Assembly (NCBI GenBank): GCA_034387635.1
Contig: JAOANU010000010.1
Coordinates: forward strand, 434,001 to 498,000
Origin: Rhodosporidiobolus odoratus
Lineage: Eukaryota; Basidiomycota; Microbotryomycetes; Sporidiobolales; Sporidiobolaceae
Reading direction: 5' to 3'
Length of the DNA stretch: 64,000 nt
Below the pieces are notes generated by a model. The model saw only the letters and a list, made by a program, of their open reading frames with translations, was not told the origin of the DNA and did not search any database. Positions 22,635 through 32,976 of the stretch are shown here, one piece after another (the first letter of the stretch is position 1; each line of letters opens with the position of its first letter). A program made the position numbers and the translations under genes.

Positions 22635-22863
22635 GTGCGAGTTGGATCGACGTAGCAGGGTCAGCAACGATGGGTACTTCTACTCCCATGCGTTTCAACA
22701 GTACGAGGATGCTAAAAGGCCAGAAGGAGGAAGTACGCTCATCATCGCTGGCGGGAAGGGACCTCCTCTACCGAAAACTGCGGCGTTTAACAACCCGATC
22801 CTGCTACTCCCCGACGAGCATCTCGGCCCTGTGTACCCTTTCGTATTGCGACCTGAAGCGTAG
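22635..22863 (+). other. open frame fused to the RPL7 remnant
   Basis: The frame entering from the RPL7 remnant stays open to a stop at 22861-22863 and has protein-like composition (DGYFYSHAFQQYEDAKRP, then NNPILLLPDEHLGPVYPF). I do not recognise it. It may be the end of an older gene into which the RPL7 copy was inserted, or a chimera. The remaining 22864-23398 shows no supported gene. Confidence 0.25.
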
Positions 22864-23398
22864 TGATCGCTCAAAAGCTCCGACCTCAAACTGGTGACTG
22901 ACTCTTATCATCCCGACCCAGTCTCCCTCGGAACCTTTCATGGCGGACAGGTATCGCCCCTTCCAGCCGCAGCCCGATGGCCACTAGCATGAGCTGCTGC
23001 GGCATGCATAAGCGACTCGACAGCCTGACGTTTCTTCGCAAGGTCCCGCTGTTTCCAACCTTGTCGGTGTAGACAGCCTACTTGTCGCACACGGAAATGA
23101 AGGTACGGTAACCTGGACAGAAGGCAAGAGTTCACGGGGCAGGTCAGCAGCGAAACGGCGCAGATCACCGACGAGAAAGAAGCCCCGGATTTGACGAGTT
23201 ACCGCAGACCAGCTCAGTTCCCGCCGAAAGCGCAGCAGAACAGCAATATTCCAGCGATCGAAACCGGCCGCCTTGTTGCCCTTGTACTGAAGAGACAGTA
23301 GCAATACAACGGCAAGCGGAGTGACGATACAACAGCCGAGGCAAGAAACAACGGGTCTGGCGAAACAACTCGTTCCAAAAGATTCCAACGACAACGCT

Positions 23399-24371
23399 TT
23401 AAACGAAGTGGGAAACCTTGGACGCGTCCTGACCGAGCATCTTGGCGCGCTTCTCGAGCTTGGCAATCGACTTCTTGCCACCTGTAGCGGGGCAACCATG
23501 GAACGGGTTAACCTCGAAGAAGGAAAGACGGGACAGCGAACAAGAACGTACGGATACCACCACCCCAGTGGTTCCTCTGGCCCTCGAGCTTGTCGGTGTA
23601 GTTGGCCTTGATGGCAGAGACGAGCTTGGCGAGCTCAGCCTTGTCCTCGGCCTTAACATCGCCGAAGGCGAGGACAGACGAGGTCTTGCGGCCGACAACG
23701 GCACCGAGACGGCCCTTGCCCTTGACGATGGTGTCTGGAGAAACAATACGAGTAAGGAAAGGCTCACAGATGCAGAAGAGAGAACGAGCGAACAGGGGAT
23801 ACCCATCTTGCGGCAAAGGGCGGGAAGGAAGACGACGAGCTCGATGGGGTCAACGTCGTCGGCGATGACGACAAGGTTGGCCTTCTTGTTCTCGACGAGC
23901 GAGACAACGTGGTTGAGACCCGACTTGACGAAGAAGGGCTTCTTGCTCTCGTCGAGCTTCTCACCCTTGGCAAGGGCCGCAGCCTTGGCCTCGAGGCGCT
24001 CCTTCTTCTCCTGCTTGGTCTCGCCCTTGTACTTGTTGGCGAGGCGGAAGAGCTGAGTGGCCGTGTTCTTGTCGAGGACGTTGGCGAACTGAGCGATCGC
24101 GGGAGGGGTCTTGAGGCGCTGGTTGAGAATCACCTTCTGGCGCTGAAGGCGAACGTACTCGGGCCACTTGACGAAGCGGGTGAGGTCCGCGGTAGGGCGG
24201 ATCGACTGGCCTGCAAGGAGGGAAGCGGGTCAGATTGGGCACAGCGACGATGGGGCGGCGGAAAGACGAACCAATGCCGAACGCCTTGGGCTTGGACTCG
24301 AAGAGGGGGTTGGTGGTCTTCTTGGTGGACTTGGAGGCACCAGGGGCCTTAGCAACCTTGCGAGTGGGGGC
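23399..24371 (-). CDS. RPL8: 60S ribosomal protein L8 (eL8, L7Ae family), 5' end incomplete
   Basis: Large-subunit ribosomal protein with an L7Ae/eL8 RNA-binding fold. Clear family text: [89 protein letters not shown] and [20 protein letters not shown]. Exons in reading order: 24371-24273, 24210-23794, 23734-23552 and 23481-23399; all junctions keep frame. The first visible exon begins [11 protein letters not shown], so one or more small upstream exons with the ATG must lie between about 24372 and 24920; I could not identify them. The stop at 23399 follows KVSHFV, and a further 3' exon cannot be excluded. Confidence 0.93.
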
Positions 24372-25389
24372 CTACAGACGATAAGAGGTCAGCTCCAGTC
24401 TGTGTGGGATGAACGGAAGAGGGACGCGACGCACCTGTTGCGATGAACGCGCAAGTGGTGGAGAGAAAGGGGGCAGGTCATTAAGATTCGTCCAACTAGG
24501 GTACGAAGAGCTCTAAACGAGGCTCCCTCCGCAGAGGAAGCCCCCCTGCCACTCGCCCGCTGAAGGGTCGAGGGCAACTCCATCTCCGGCCTCAGCAACG
24601 CCGGCTGTAGAGGACGCGGACACCGGTATGAATCAGCAGAGCAGCTTGGAGGCTGGTGCATCTATTCAAGCCTTGCCTTGAGCAGAGGGCAGTTGGGACA
24701 ATGAGGATCGAGTCGAGCTCGAGCAAAGACTAACCACTGCTCGAGGAAGACGGAAGAGGGTCAGCTAGCGTCGGGAGGTTGGTGGTAGAGAGTGTAGCGT
24801 ACTTTTGACAAGTGTAGGGTTCGAGGGTGGAGCGAGTCGAGGGCAGCACGAAGAGCGAAAAGAGGCCACGGCGGAGGCCAAGTCGACTCGACTCCGTTCT
24901 GAAACCTCCCCTCAACTAGCGTTTGTCTCCTTCAGCCGCGTTGCTGGCCTGCCTAAGCTTTCTGAAGGCCCCAGAGCGCGAGCCTGGACACAAGGGCCAT
25001 GCCGTACCCACCGAAGAGAAAGCGACACTGGCAGCAGATTCACCAATACTTTCTTTTCTCCTGCGCCTTTTGCTGGCCCTCGCGATGACAAGCATTTCAG
25101 CTGCCTCGTGCTTCCTGGCCGCTGTACCCACGCCATCTGTTACGCGCCTCCGAAGCTGCAGGCAGCAAGCGAGAACGTCGGCGTCGACCGTCGCCGAGAG
25201 GTGAAAAGCGGAAATCCAGCTGGCTCGCTCTCGCTCCACCGCCCCCCGTACCAAGCTAACCTCGCCGAGAACAATCAAAGCTCTTGTCCGACCGAACAGC
25301 GGACCGGAAGATGAGGAGGAATCGACCCAAAACTGTTGCTCGCAAGTTGCATCCCAAATCCGGAAAAGACACAGGGTTTACAAGCACGT
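24372..25389. other. RPL8 5' region and RPL36 3' flank
   Basis: Must contain the missing first exon(s) and promoter of RPL8. Otherwise no supported gene; the open frames here lack recognisable features. Confidence 0.4.
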
Positions 25390-26208
25390 TTAGGCGGCGT
25401 GGCGACGCTGCTCGGCTACACGTTGCGGTGATCACGGGGGAAGAGAGTCAGTACCCCAAAAAGATCCAACGCGCGTAGTGAGCGAGGCGTGGGGAGAAAA
25501 GAGGAAGAAAGGAAACGGACCGATGACACCGGTGAGCTCGTCGACCTTGCGCTTGGCGCGGCGGAGGGTACCGAGCTGCGTGAAAACCCGCATGAACCAT
25601 CAGCACTTGCTCCCTCGACCTTCTGCGGCGCTCCACGTCTCCATCTCTTTCTCGCCGCCCCACTTTCCGCGCCTTTTCCTGCTGCATTTCCCCACTTCCT
25701 CGGTCGCTTCTGCTTTCCCCGGTTGAACTGGCGAGCAAACGTACGCGCTTCTTAGTGAGCTTGCGAGCCTTCTTGTCCTGTGGGTTCGGAAGCACACTGT
25801 CAATACGGAACTCAGGATGGGAAGGAAGCGAGATTCTGACGGACCTTGGAGTTCCTGATCAACTCCATGACGCGCCTCTCGTACGGGGCGAAACCAGCGA
25901 CCTCACGGACGATGGACTTGACAAAGGCGGAGCGAGCCGACTGCTTTCCCTTGCGGTTGGAGGGCTTTGCGACCTTGGCAATGACGGTGGTCGGGTGACC
26001 CTTGTTGAGGCCCCAGGGGAGGTCTGCGATTCAGAAGAGTGACGTTGAGAAATCGGGCATGAGTTCCCCCTCTTCAGATAGCGGTTGAGAGAGACAGATG
26101 AGAGGTGAAGGACGGGGAGGTCGAGCTTGGTAACGGAGGGGAGGTGGGAGGTGACGGGAACCCAGTGAAAGGGAGGGGTTTAGACTGACTGGTACGGGGA
26201 GTAGCCAT
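25390..26208 (-). CDS. RPL36: 60S ribosomal protein L36 (eL36)
   Basis: Small basic large-subunit protein of about 100 residues. It reads [86 protein letters not shown] and the typical end AEQRRHAA. Five exons: 26208-26190 (19 nt), 26023-25845, 25777-25745 (33 nt), 25575-25521 and 25415-25390 (26 nt), each joined in frame by GT-AG introns. Length and ends match the eL36 family. It is divergent from RPL6, with about 730 bp between their starts. Confidence 0.95.
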
Positions 26209-26941
26209 TGGGTCGATTCCTGTCAGGGAGTGGGAGAAAAGGATTAAGAGTCGCCAAAGAGAGAAGAGAGGGAATCTCGGATCTCTCAGTTGGAGGCGAG
26301 CGAGCGACAAAGTTGAATTTCCACTTTCCTTCTTCCTTCGTCGGCTGTTTCCTCTCCCCTCGTCGCACCAACCCGTAAGCTTATCACCACACCCACAACA
26401 GACCACTCGCTCCACCGCATCCCGTTGTCGCCGACCGTTCCAGACGCCTCATTGGCGAGACTTGAGCTGGGGGAGGACTTTGATCTCCGAGGCAACAACA
26501 CGGCTCACACACCGTCTGAAGGGAAGACTGGGGCAGGACGAGGCAGGCAGGGCTAGCTGGAGCGAGAATGGACCACTGGGACGGCTTGGCGGGCTACAGG
26601 TGCGATTCAACGGCCTCGAGAACAGCAAGCTGACCTCGCCCCGTCTTCCACATGCCTTCCCACCCGCTCTGCCCGCTTGCCGACCTCGCCAATCAACTCT
26701 ATACTGCCCATACGCGCACCCGTCGTCACCTCCGCACCTCCCACTCGCATTGGAATTTCGACCCTCGTGCACCCACTTCCCCTCCTCCCGACCCGAATCT
26801 CGATCAACTCCTTCTATACTGCTCTAAATGCGCCACCGGTCTACGCCCTTTCATTATCGCCATTGCTCTGCCCACGCAACGTCCACTGCTCCTCTTCGCG
26901 GCGCCCCTTGAATCGGATGGCGGGTCATGCCCGGAGCAGAA
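26209..26941. promoter_or_regulatory. shared RPL36/RPL6 divergent promoter region
   Basis: About 730 bp between two divergent ribosomal protein genes, pyrimidine-rich on the plus strand before RPL6, with many CCTC/TCCC tracts as is common upstream of fungal ribosomal protein genes. No specific factor site can be named by eye. Confidence 0.4.
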
Positions 26942-28356
26942 ATGGCCCGCAACACCCAGGTCGCTGCCCACATCGGCAAGCTCTCGCGCAGCAAGCTCTA
27001 CGCCAAGAAGGGCCAGTACAAGCGCCAGCACACCACCGCCCCGGGTGAGGACAAGTCGGTCGAGGCCAAGGAGATCGAGGCCAAGTCGCGCGTCCAGCTC
27101 AAGGGCTCGGCTGAGGAGACTTCCTTCTACCCCGGTGAGGACGTCAAGCAGAAGAAGGCGTCGAGGAAGACCGTTCGCCCGACCAAGATCAGGTCGAGCA
27201 TCACCCCCGGTACCGTCCTCATCCTCCTCGCTGGTCGCTTCCGCGGTACGTCCCTCGTCTCGTACACACCTGTCCCGTGCTCCCTCCGAATCTGTGATGA
27301 GCCGTGGCGGAAGCAGAAGCTGTGTCGTTGAATCGGTACTGATTCCCTCCTCCACCTCTGCTTTATTCCCCACATTGTCTTCGGCTCGCCTACTCTACAC
27401 TATACGTCTCTCATTCCCCGTCACTCGCCGTTACCGCCCCTCGCGTACTCATACGCCCGGATTGTCAAACCCGCCTCGATCTCTTTGCGCTTCCGGGTCG
27501 GCCTTCCTACAGGCAAGCGCGTTGTCGCCCTTGGCACCACCGCCACTGGCCTCATCGTTGTCTCTGGCCCTTACAAGGTCAACGGCGTCCCCCTCCGCCG
27601 TGTCAACCAGGTGCGTTTCTGCCTTTTCTCTCCCCAGGCCTTCTCATTCGTATTCGCCTTTTCTGCGGTTTACAAGGCCTTGAACACGATACTGACAAAA
27701 TCCTCTTTGTGTAGGCTTACGTCATCGCCACCTCTACCAAGGTTGACCTTTCTGGCTTCTCCGTATGCTTGTTCTAATCTCTTCTTTCCCCTTTCTTCCG
27801 CTCCTTTCCTCTCTTCGGGACCGCCCTGTCTGTCTCCTCGGGACAGGATGAAACTGACCCATCGCCGTTACCTCTCGCAGCTTGACGCCAAGTTCGACGA
27901 CGCCTACTTCTCCAAGGAGAAGTCCTCGTCGCGCAACGGAAAGGAGGGCGAGTTCTTCGGTGAGGGTAAGGAGAAGAAGGCTTTGTGCGTCCCATTCTGT
28001 CCTTTTAGTCTTCGATGCACCTTCCTGACTGTCTCCCAATCACCTGCTACACTCCCCGACTTTACCCTTTTGGTCCGGCCATACCTTCCCTCTGTGGCAC
28101 TCGATCTGAAATAGCCCGGCCGACCGCGCCGCCGACCAGAAGTCGGTCGACGCTGCCGTCCTCAAGGCCGTCGCTGCTACCCCCAACCTCGCCAAGTACC
28201 TCAACGCGACCTTCGGCCTCACCAAGGCGAGTTTCCTCTCTCCCTGCCGGTCTTTCTTTTTCCTGCCTGTGCTGACCTTCGTTTCGCGTCTCTTCTACTT
28301 TCGTCCTTGAATATTGGTCTCGACAGGGCCAGTACCCTCACCTCCTCAAGTTCTAA
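26942..28356 (+). CDS. RPL6: 60S ribosomal protein L6 (eL6)
   Basis: Large-subunit ribosomal protein. Family text includes [52 protein letters not shown] and the conserved end [10 protein letters not shown]. Exons: 26942-27245, 27513-27610, 27715-27762, 27881-27984, 28115-28226 and 28327-28356. The last intron begins GCGAGT rather than GT, and only the GC-AG reading keeps the invariant [10 protein letters not shown] frame. The start MARNTQ at 26942 is preferred because it resembles other eL6 N-termini; an in-frame ATG at 26927 would add five residues. Confidence 0.94.
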
Positions 28357-28741
28357 GCGAGCGGCAGCTTAGATTTGGCTTGTGTAGGGATGTTGGGTAT
28401 GAATGAAGGGTGCAACCTGGGTGCGCTTGAAAAGCTCGAAGTAGTCAGTCAAACAGACCGAGAGACGAGAACGAGGACCAACTGTGGCTTGGAACCTGGA
28501 AACCCATGGGCGCACAGCGCGTGGCTCGGTTCAAGTTGGCGACATCGGTCACTCATAGATGACTTGACCTGTCAGCTAGTCGAGCGAGAATACCTTTCTT
28601 GGCATATGCAAACCTTTCGTTGTCTTTCAGCTAGTCTGCCGTATACACCCAAGCAGTTTCTGTAGGTCGCGACGTTATCGTCTCGCCTTCTCGCTTTTCA
28701 CCTTCTCTCGTACTGCTCGATCTCTACAAGCCGCTACAATT
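28357..28741. other. intergenic, 385 bp
   Basis: 3' flank of RPL6 and presumed promoter of the next F-box gene; no gene seen. Confidence 0.5.
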
Positions 28742-30344
28742 ATGAGCCAGTGCGTGACGGTTTATAGCTCGCTACCTGCTGATGCTCATGACTCTGCTGC
28801 ACAGACTCGAAGCGACGACTTTGACCTCGAGGACGGGAGGAGGAAACGCACAAAAAGAGCACAGCGGAAGGGGCGTGCAAGGAGCTGCCGGCGCGCATAA
28901 ATCTCTGTGCTTGTCTCTGTGACTAGCTGACCGCGTTCACGAGCAGCACCTTCGTTGTTCGACCGACTCCCCGATGAACTCATCCTCCACATCTTCCGCC
29001 TTCTACATTCTTCCTACTCCGCCGTCGATCTCCCCGGTCTGTCCTCGATCCGCATAGACCTACGTCTATACCGTCTCGGCTACTCCGTCTGGCTCAGGTT
29101 CGTCTACACGCGCAGCGAGTTTGCCCTCAATAGACTGTTGCACCATCCGAGAAAACGAGCACAGCTCCGCTACTTGACATATGCACCGATCCGCCTGACG
29201 CACGCACCTACCCGGACCCAGCCCGAGATCCCATGCATCTTTAATTTCCCGTTGATCGGTCACGCGACCAACCTCATCCGCTTAACCATCACCAGCGCGT
29301 GGGAAGATAACATCCTTCCCTCCACCTTCACCGACGGTCTGCGCAGCCTCCAAAACCTGCAGACTCTCGAGTTCATCATGGACTATGCCTTCGACCTAGT
29401 TGATCGGTCCTTTACGGTCGGCAGCGATATCCCTTCGCTTCGCACGCTTAGGACGGAAGTCGCTACTTCGGCAATCTACCAGCTACTCCGAGCTCCCTGC
29501 CCCAACCTACGCCACCTTCATGCGTGGCTAGAGCCCTCATCCAACCTAGCCGACGTGCTCCCTTGGAAAAGTCTCCATAATTTCACCATCAGATTCAGCA
29601 ACGGAGACAAAGCTGGTCGGCCAGTACGGCAGTTCTTGAGCAGTTTAAGGCAAGCGCTCAGTCCTATGGTAGTAAGTTCATCCACGGCAGGACATCCTGA
29701 TACGGCACAGGCTGAGTCCTCACTTCCACAGCTTGGAGAAGCTCGGCCGACACTTCCGCTCGAGAAGCTGTACATGGAGGACAAGATGTTCCGCGAAGCG
29801 AGCCTTCACCCGCAGAATATCGCCAAAGGCGAGAGTCACGAGCTCTTTGTCCTAATGCACCACATGCAGATCCGCACGCTCGGCTTATCGACTGGACCTG
29901 CTCTCGCCATCTTGCCTGACTATGTCCGGGTTCCTTCCGTCACATCCTTGCGTTTGGACACAGAGGAACTGCGCTTATATCAGACAGTACACTCATCAGA
30001 TTTTCCACTTTCGGAAGAACTAGGCTGACCCCAAACGACCATAGGACACATTCGGCTCGCTCCTGACTCTTCTGACTGCCTTCCCTTCACTCACTCACCT
30101 CGAGCTAGTAAGAGCACGCTTCCTGCCGTCAGATGATTCTCAAGAGACCCGCCTGCGCCAGACTCTCGACCCCAGCTCCCTCACCTTTACCCTTCGGTAC
30201 CCAACTCTTCCTGCCCTCCTTCTGTACCTCAAGCATACCTCTGTCTTCGCCTTCGATTGGAAACCTGCTTCGACGGACGAGTACCGCTGGACTCGCTCGC
30301 ACGCTACGGAGGAGTTCTTAGTTGATCGGTACACAGCATACTGA
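28742..30344 (+). CDS. F-box/LRR protein, family copy 6 (intact)
   Basis: F-box core FDRLPDELILHIFRLLH, then leucine-rich repeats (ATNLIRLTITSAWE, LQNLQTLEFIMDYA, CPNLRHLHAWLE, FPSLTHLELVRARFL) and the C-terminal family motif EYRWTRSHATEEFLVDRY. Inferred exons: 28742-28753 (12 nt), 28805-28874, 28947-29668, 29732-29996 and 30045-30344. The first two encode MSQC then a charged, Arg/Lys-rich leader (TRSDDFDLEDGRRKRTKRAQ) that could act as a nuclear localisation signal. No lesions. Only one intron (29669-29731) carries long in-frame open sequence, so a retained-intron form is conceivable. Confidence 0.78.
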
Positions 30345-31103
30345 GGTCAAAAAGCGATGGTGAGTTACCTTCATCACATTCCTCCTCGCTCCGAGCCTGT
30401 ACTGACTTTCGCTCTCTCAACATAGGCATTGATACCGGCAGGGAGGGGCAAAAGGGGGGTGACGCGAGGGGTGCGACACAGCACAGGGTCGAATGCAAGC
30501 AGGCTTTTCTTTCTCTTCTCTCGACTTTTCCTGCTCCTGCTGCCTATCTTAGTCAGTACACGAGTACACCAGGAACGAGAGGACGCTCCGCATGCCACTA
30601 TCGACTATATCTCTAGTACCTGAGCTCGCTGCACTGCAGTCGCGAAGGAATCGCGGCGGGCACCGAGGAAAAGCGACTCGCTCCGCAAGAATGCGAGCGA
30701 AAAGACTGTCCAGAGTTGCTTTTCTTCGTCTCGTCGGCTTCTCGTGCTTCCAACTTGCTCAATCTCGCAATACTGTTGTTCAGGGATTGAACGCTCTTTG
30801 TGAAGCAAAGAATGCCGACACCAGAAGTTTGCGAGAACGCTGACGTTCCCTTCACTCGCCTCAAAAGCTGCGTGCCATGTCCTGCGACAAAAGGGAGCGA
30901 GGGAAGATTGTGTTAGCTCCCTGAGCAGGCTGAGATGACACAAGGTGAAATGTGACAGCCGCACGGAAACAGCCGCAACCTTTTCTCACTGCACCGCCAT
31001 AGTTGAATGCATCGCAAGCAAGGAAAGTGCCTCAGAACGCAGTCAAGCGACTCCAATGACAAACTCAGCTAGTTACAGGGTTACTGACCATATCCTTTCC
31101 GCT
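30345..31103. other. intergenic, 760 bp
   Basis: Between convergent F-box genes. Frames on both strands lack start, splice pattern and recognisable features; nothing supported. Confidence 0.5.
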
Positions 31104-32572
31104 TCATACCAAAGTCCAGCCTTCACATACAAAGTCCTCTTCAGTAGACCTCCTCGACCACCGCCGCTCACGGTCTCCCTCAGTCGTGGTGTTGTGGAAG
31201 TTGAGAAGGTTCGTCGTTTTGAAGAAGAGAAGGGCCGCAGACATGGGAGGAAAGCGGGGGGAAAGAGGGACACCAACGAGATTCCGATAAGCGACGGCAG
31301 GGTGTTCACAGCCTACTGCAAAGAAGTCGCCCTTAAAGAGGAGCGTCTTGAGGGCGGGAAAGAGCGTGAAGAGGGAGGGAAGGCCTTGCAGTAGATCTTG
31401 AATCTAGCGGTGAAGGGGATTAGCTGGGTTGCATTGAGAGGCACATCCTACTGACCATCTCTTCGTCGTCACACTTGCCCTCAATAGACAACAAAGTCCG
31501 CAAGGAAGGCACGGCAATCTTGGGCGGTACCCAGGCCAAGTCTGTGACGTCGGTCAGGTCGAGGCGGTCCAGGCTGGCACTTTGCACAAAGGTGAGCAAC
31601 TGGACCAGAAACTGGTTGCCGATGCCGGTGGGGAAGAAGTCAAAGGTGATGTCAAAGCAAAAGGAGAGTCGTTGCAAGCGGTGGAAGGGATGAGGTGCCT
31701 CCTGCATGGTAAAGCTCAGCTCTTGAAAAAGGGCACAGCCGTGGAGGGAACCGAGACATACACTGATTCGCTTCAGTGTATCTGCAAGCTGCCGAGAGTT
31801 TCTCATGAATTCTTTTGGTGGAGGGTGAGTTGCGGACTTCACACCACTTGGCAATGAGGCAGAAAGGATCGAACCCGCGATACTCGAAATGTTCAAGTTG
31901 ACGGAGTGACAATGGGGCAACGCGGTTAGCCACTTTGATATTGGTGACGACCAAAGATCGGAGAGATGGGCAGTCTCTGGCAAGGTCAAGAACTGCACAT
32001 AGCTCGTCCAGATCCCCTTCGAGCTCCAGATCCTTCAATCTTGGGAGTGAGGCGGCGCAGAAGGCCAAAGAAGTTACTGTCGAGCTTCGACCCGTCCTCC
32101 GAGGCAACCAGGGCAAGGCTGATGAGCCCGGAAAGGGAGGTGAGGGTACGGAAGATGGTGGACGACGGTCGCTCTGGCACGATGACTCTGAAACTGCGGA
32201 CGTAGCGTTGACTAGGTGTGTTGACTTCTAGAGCACGGAAGAAGCAGCCGAGATGCTCAGTGGATGACACTCTCGTCGAGCTGAGCCAGAATGGAAGGGC
32301 GAGGCGGAAAAAGGTTTTGTTGCCAAGGATCATGTCGAGAGGGGCACATGGGCGGCCAGCATTTGCCTTGTCTAAGGGGCGCAGTGAGAGAGTGGATCGG
32401 TGGATCTTGAAGACGAGGGAGAGGAGCTCTTCCGGCAGAGATAAGAGGGAAGTCGAAGAAGGTTGATGGTTGACTGCGAGGGACAGACGGTCAGGCGTTC
32501 CTTCTAGCACGTATGGGAAGCATGTCTCTCACTCGTCACTGCACTGTCCCCAATGCTTCCTTCGTCCCCCAT
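31104..32572 (-). pseudogene. F-box/LRR protein, family copy 7, frame-broken
   Basis: Sister of the copy at 17530. It has the same 40-nt first exon beginning at 32572 and an F-box (SLLSLPEELLSLVFKI). The frame must change near 32050 (shared with the sister) and again near 31815, where the sister is in frame. The last exon is intact and shows the full C-terminal motif ERRWSRRSTEEDFVCEGW before the stop at 31104-31106. Compared with its sister it has lost the middle but kept the end. A programmed frameshift at the shared site is possible but less likely than shared decay. Confidence 0.65.
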
Positions 32573-32976
32573 CTTGACGTTATTCGCGCGAGTTGGTTGA
32601 GATGGGGAACTCCGGCGGACAAGAGTGAATGGACTCACGGGCATTCGTTGGGAGAAGGAGGCAAGAAGGTGCTTACTGATTCATTTTAAGCCTGTAGACT
32701 GTAGCTTGGTATGTATTATAAGTTGTTTGCGGCACAAGTCGAGTCTCGTCTCTTCTTTCTCCCTTGCATCCCGTCTGACGCTCGTCGATCTCATCAGACT
32801 GCTGGATGCGTGACCCCATCCGTGTCTGCATGTGTCTGGCTACTGCTCCACCCTGACGGCTTGGCTCTCACAGACCTGAATCGACAACCTCGACCTTGAA
32901 GACCGGGCCAGGAACAAGCGAGGGAAAAAGAGCGGCGGCGGACGCAGGACGTTATGCGGTACGCCTTCCTGCCCAT
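32573..32976. promoter_or_regulatory. spacer between divergent F-box copies (right arm)
   Basis: Copy of the left-arm spacer at about 17122-17529 and presumed bidirectional promoter. Both spacers hold an Arg/Lys-rich leader similar to the second exon of the intact gene at 28742, but here it runs into a stop. Confidence 0.4.

Noticed and set aside
30605..30964. Minus-strand 119-codon frame
   Set aside because: No start context, splice support or recognisable composition between convergent F-box genes.
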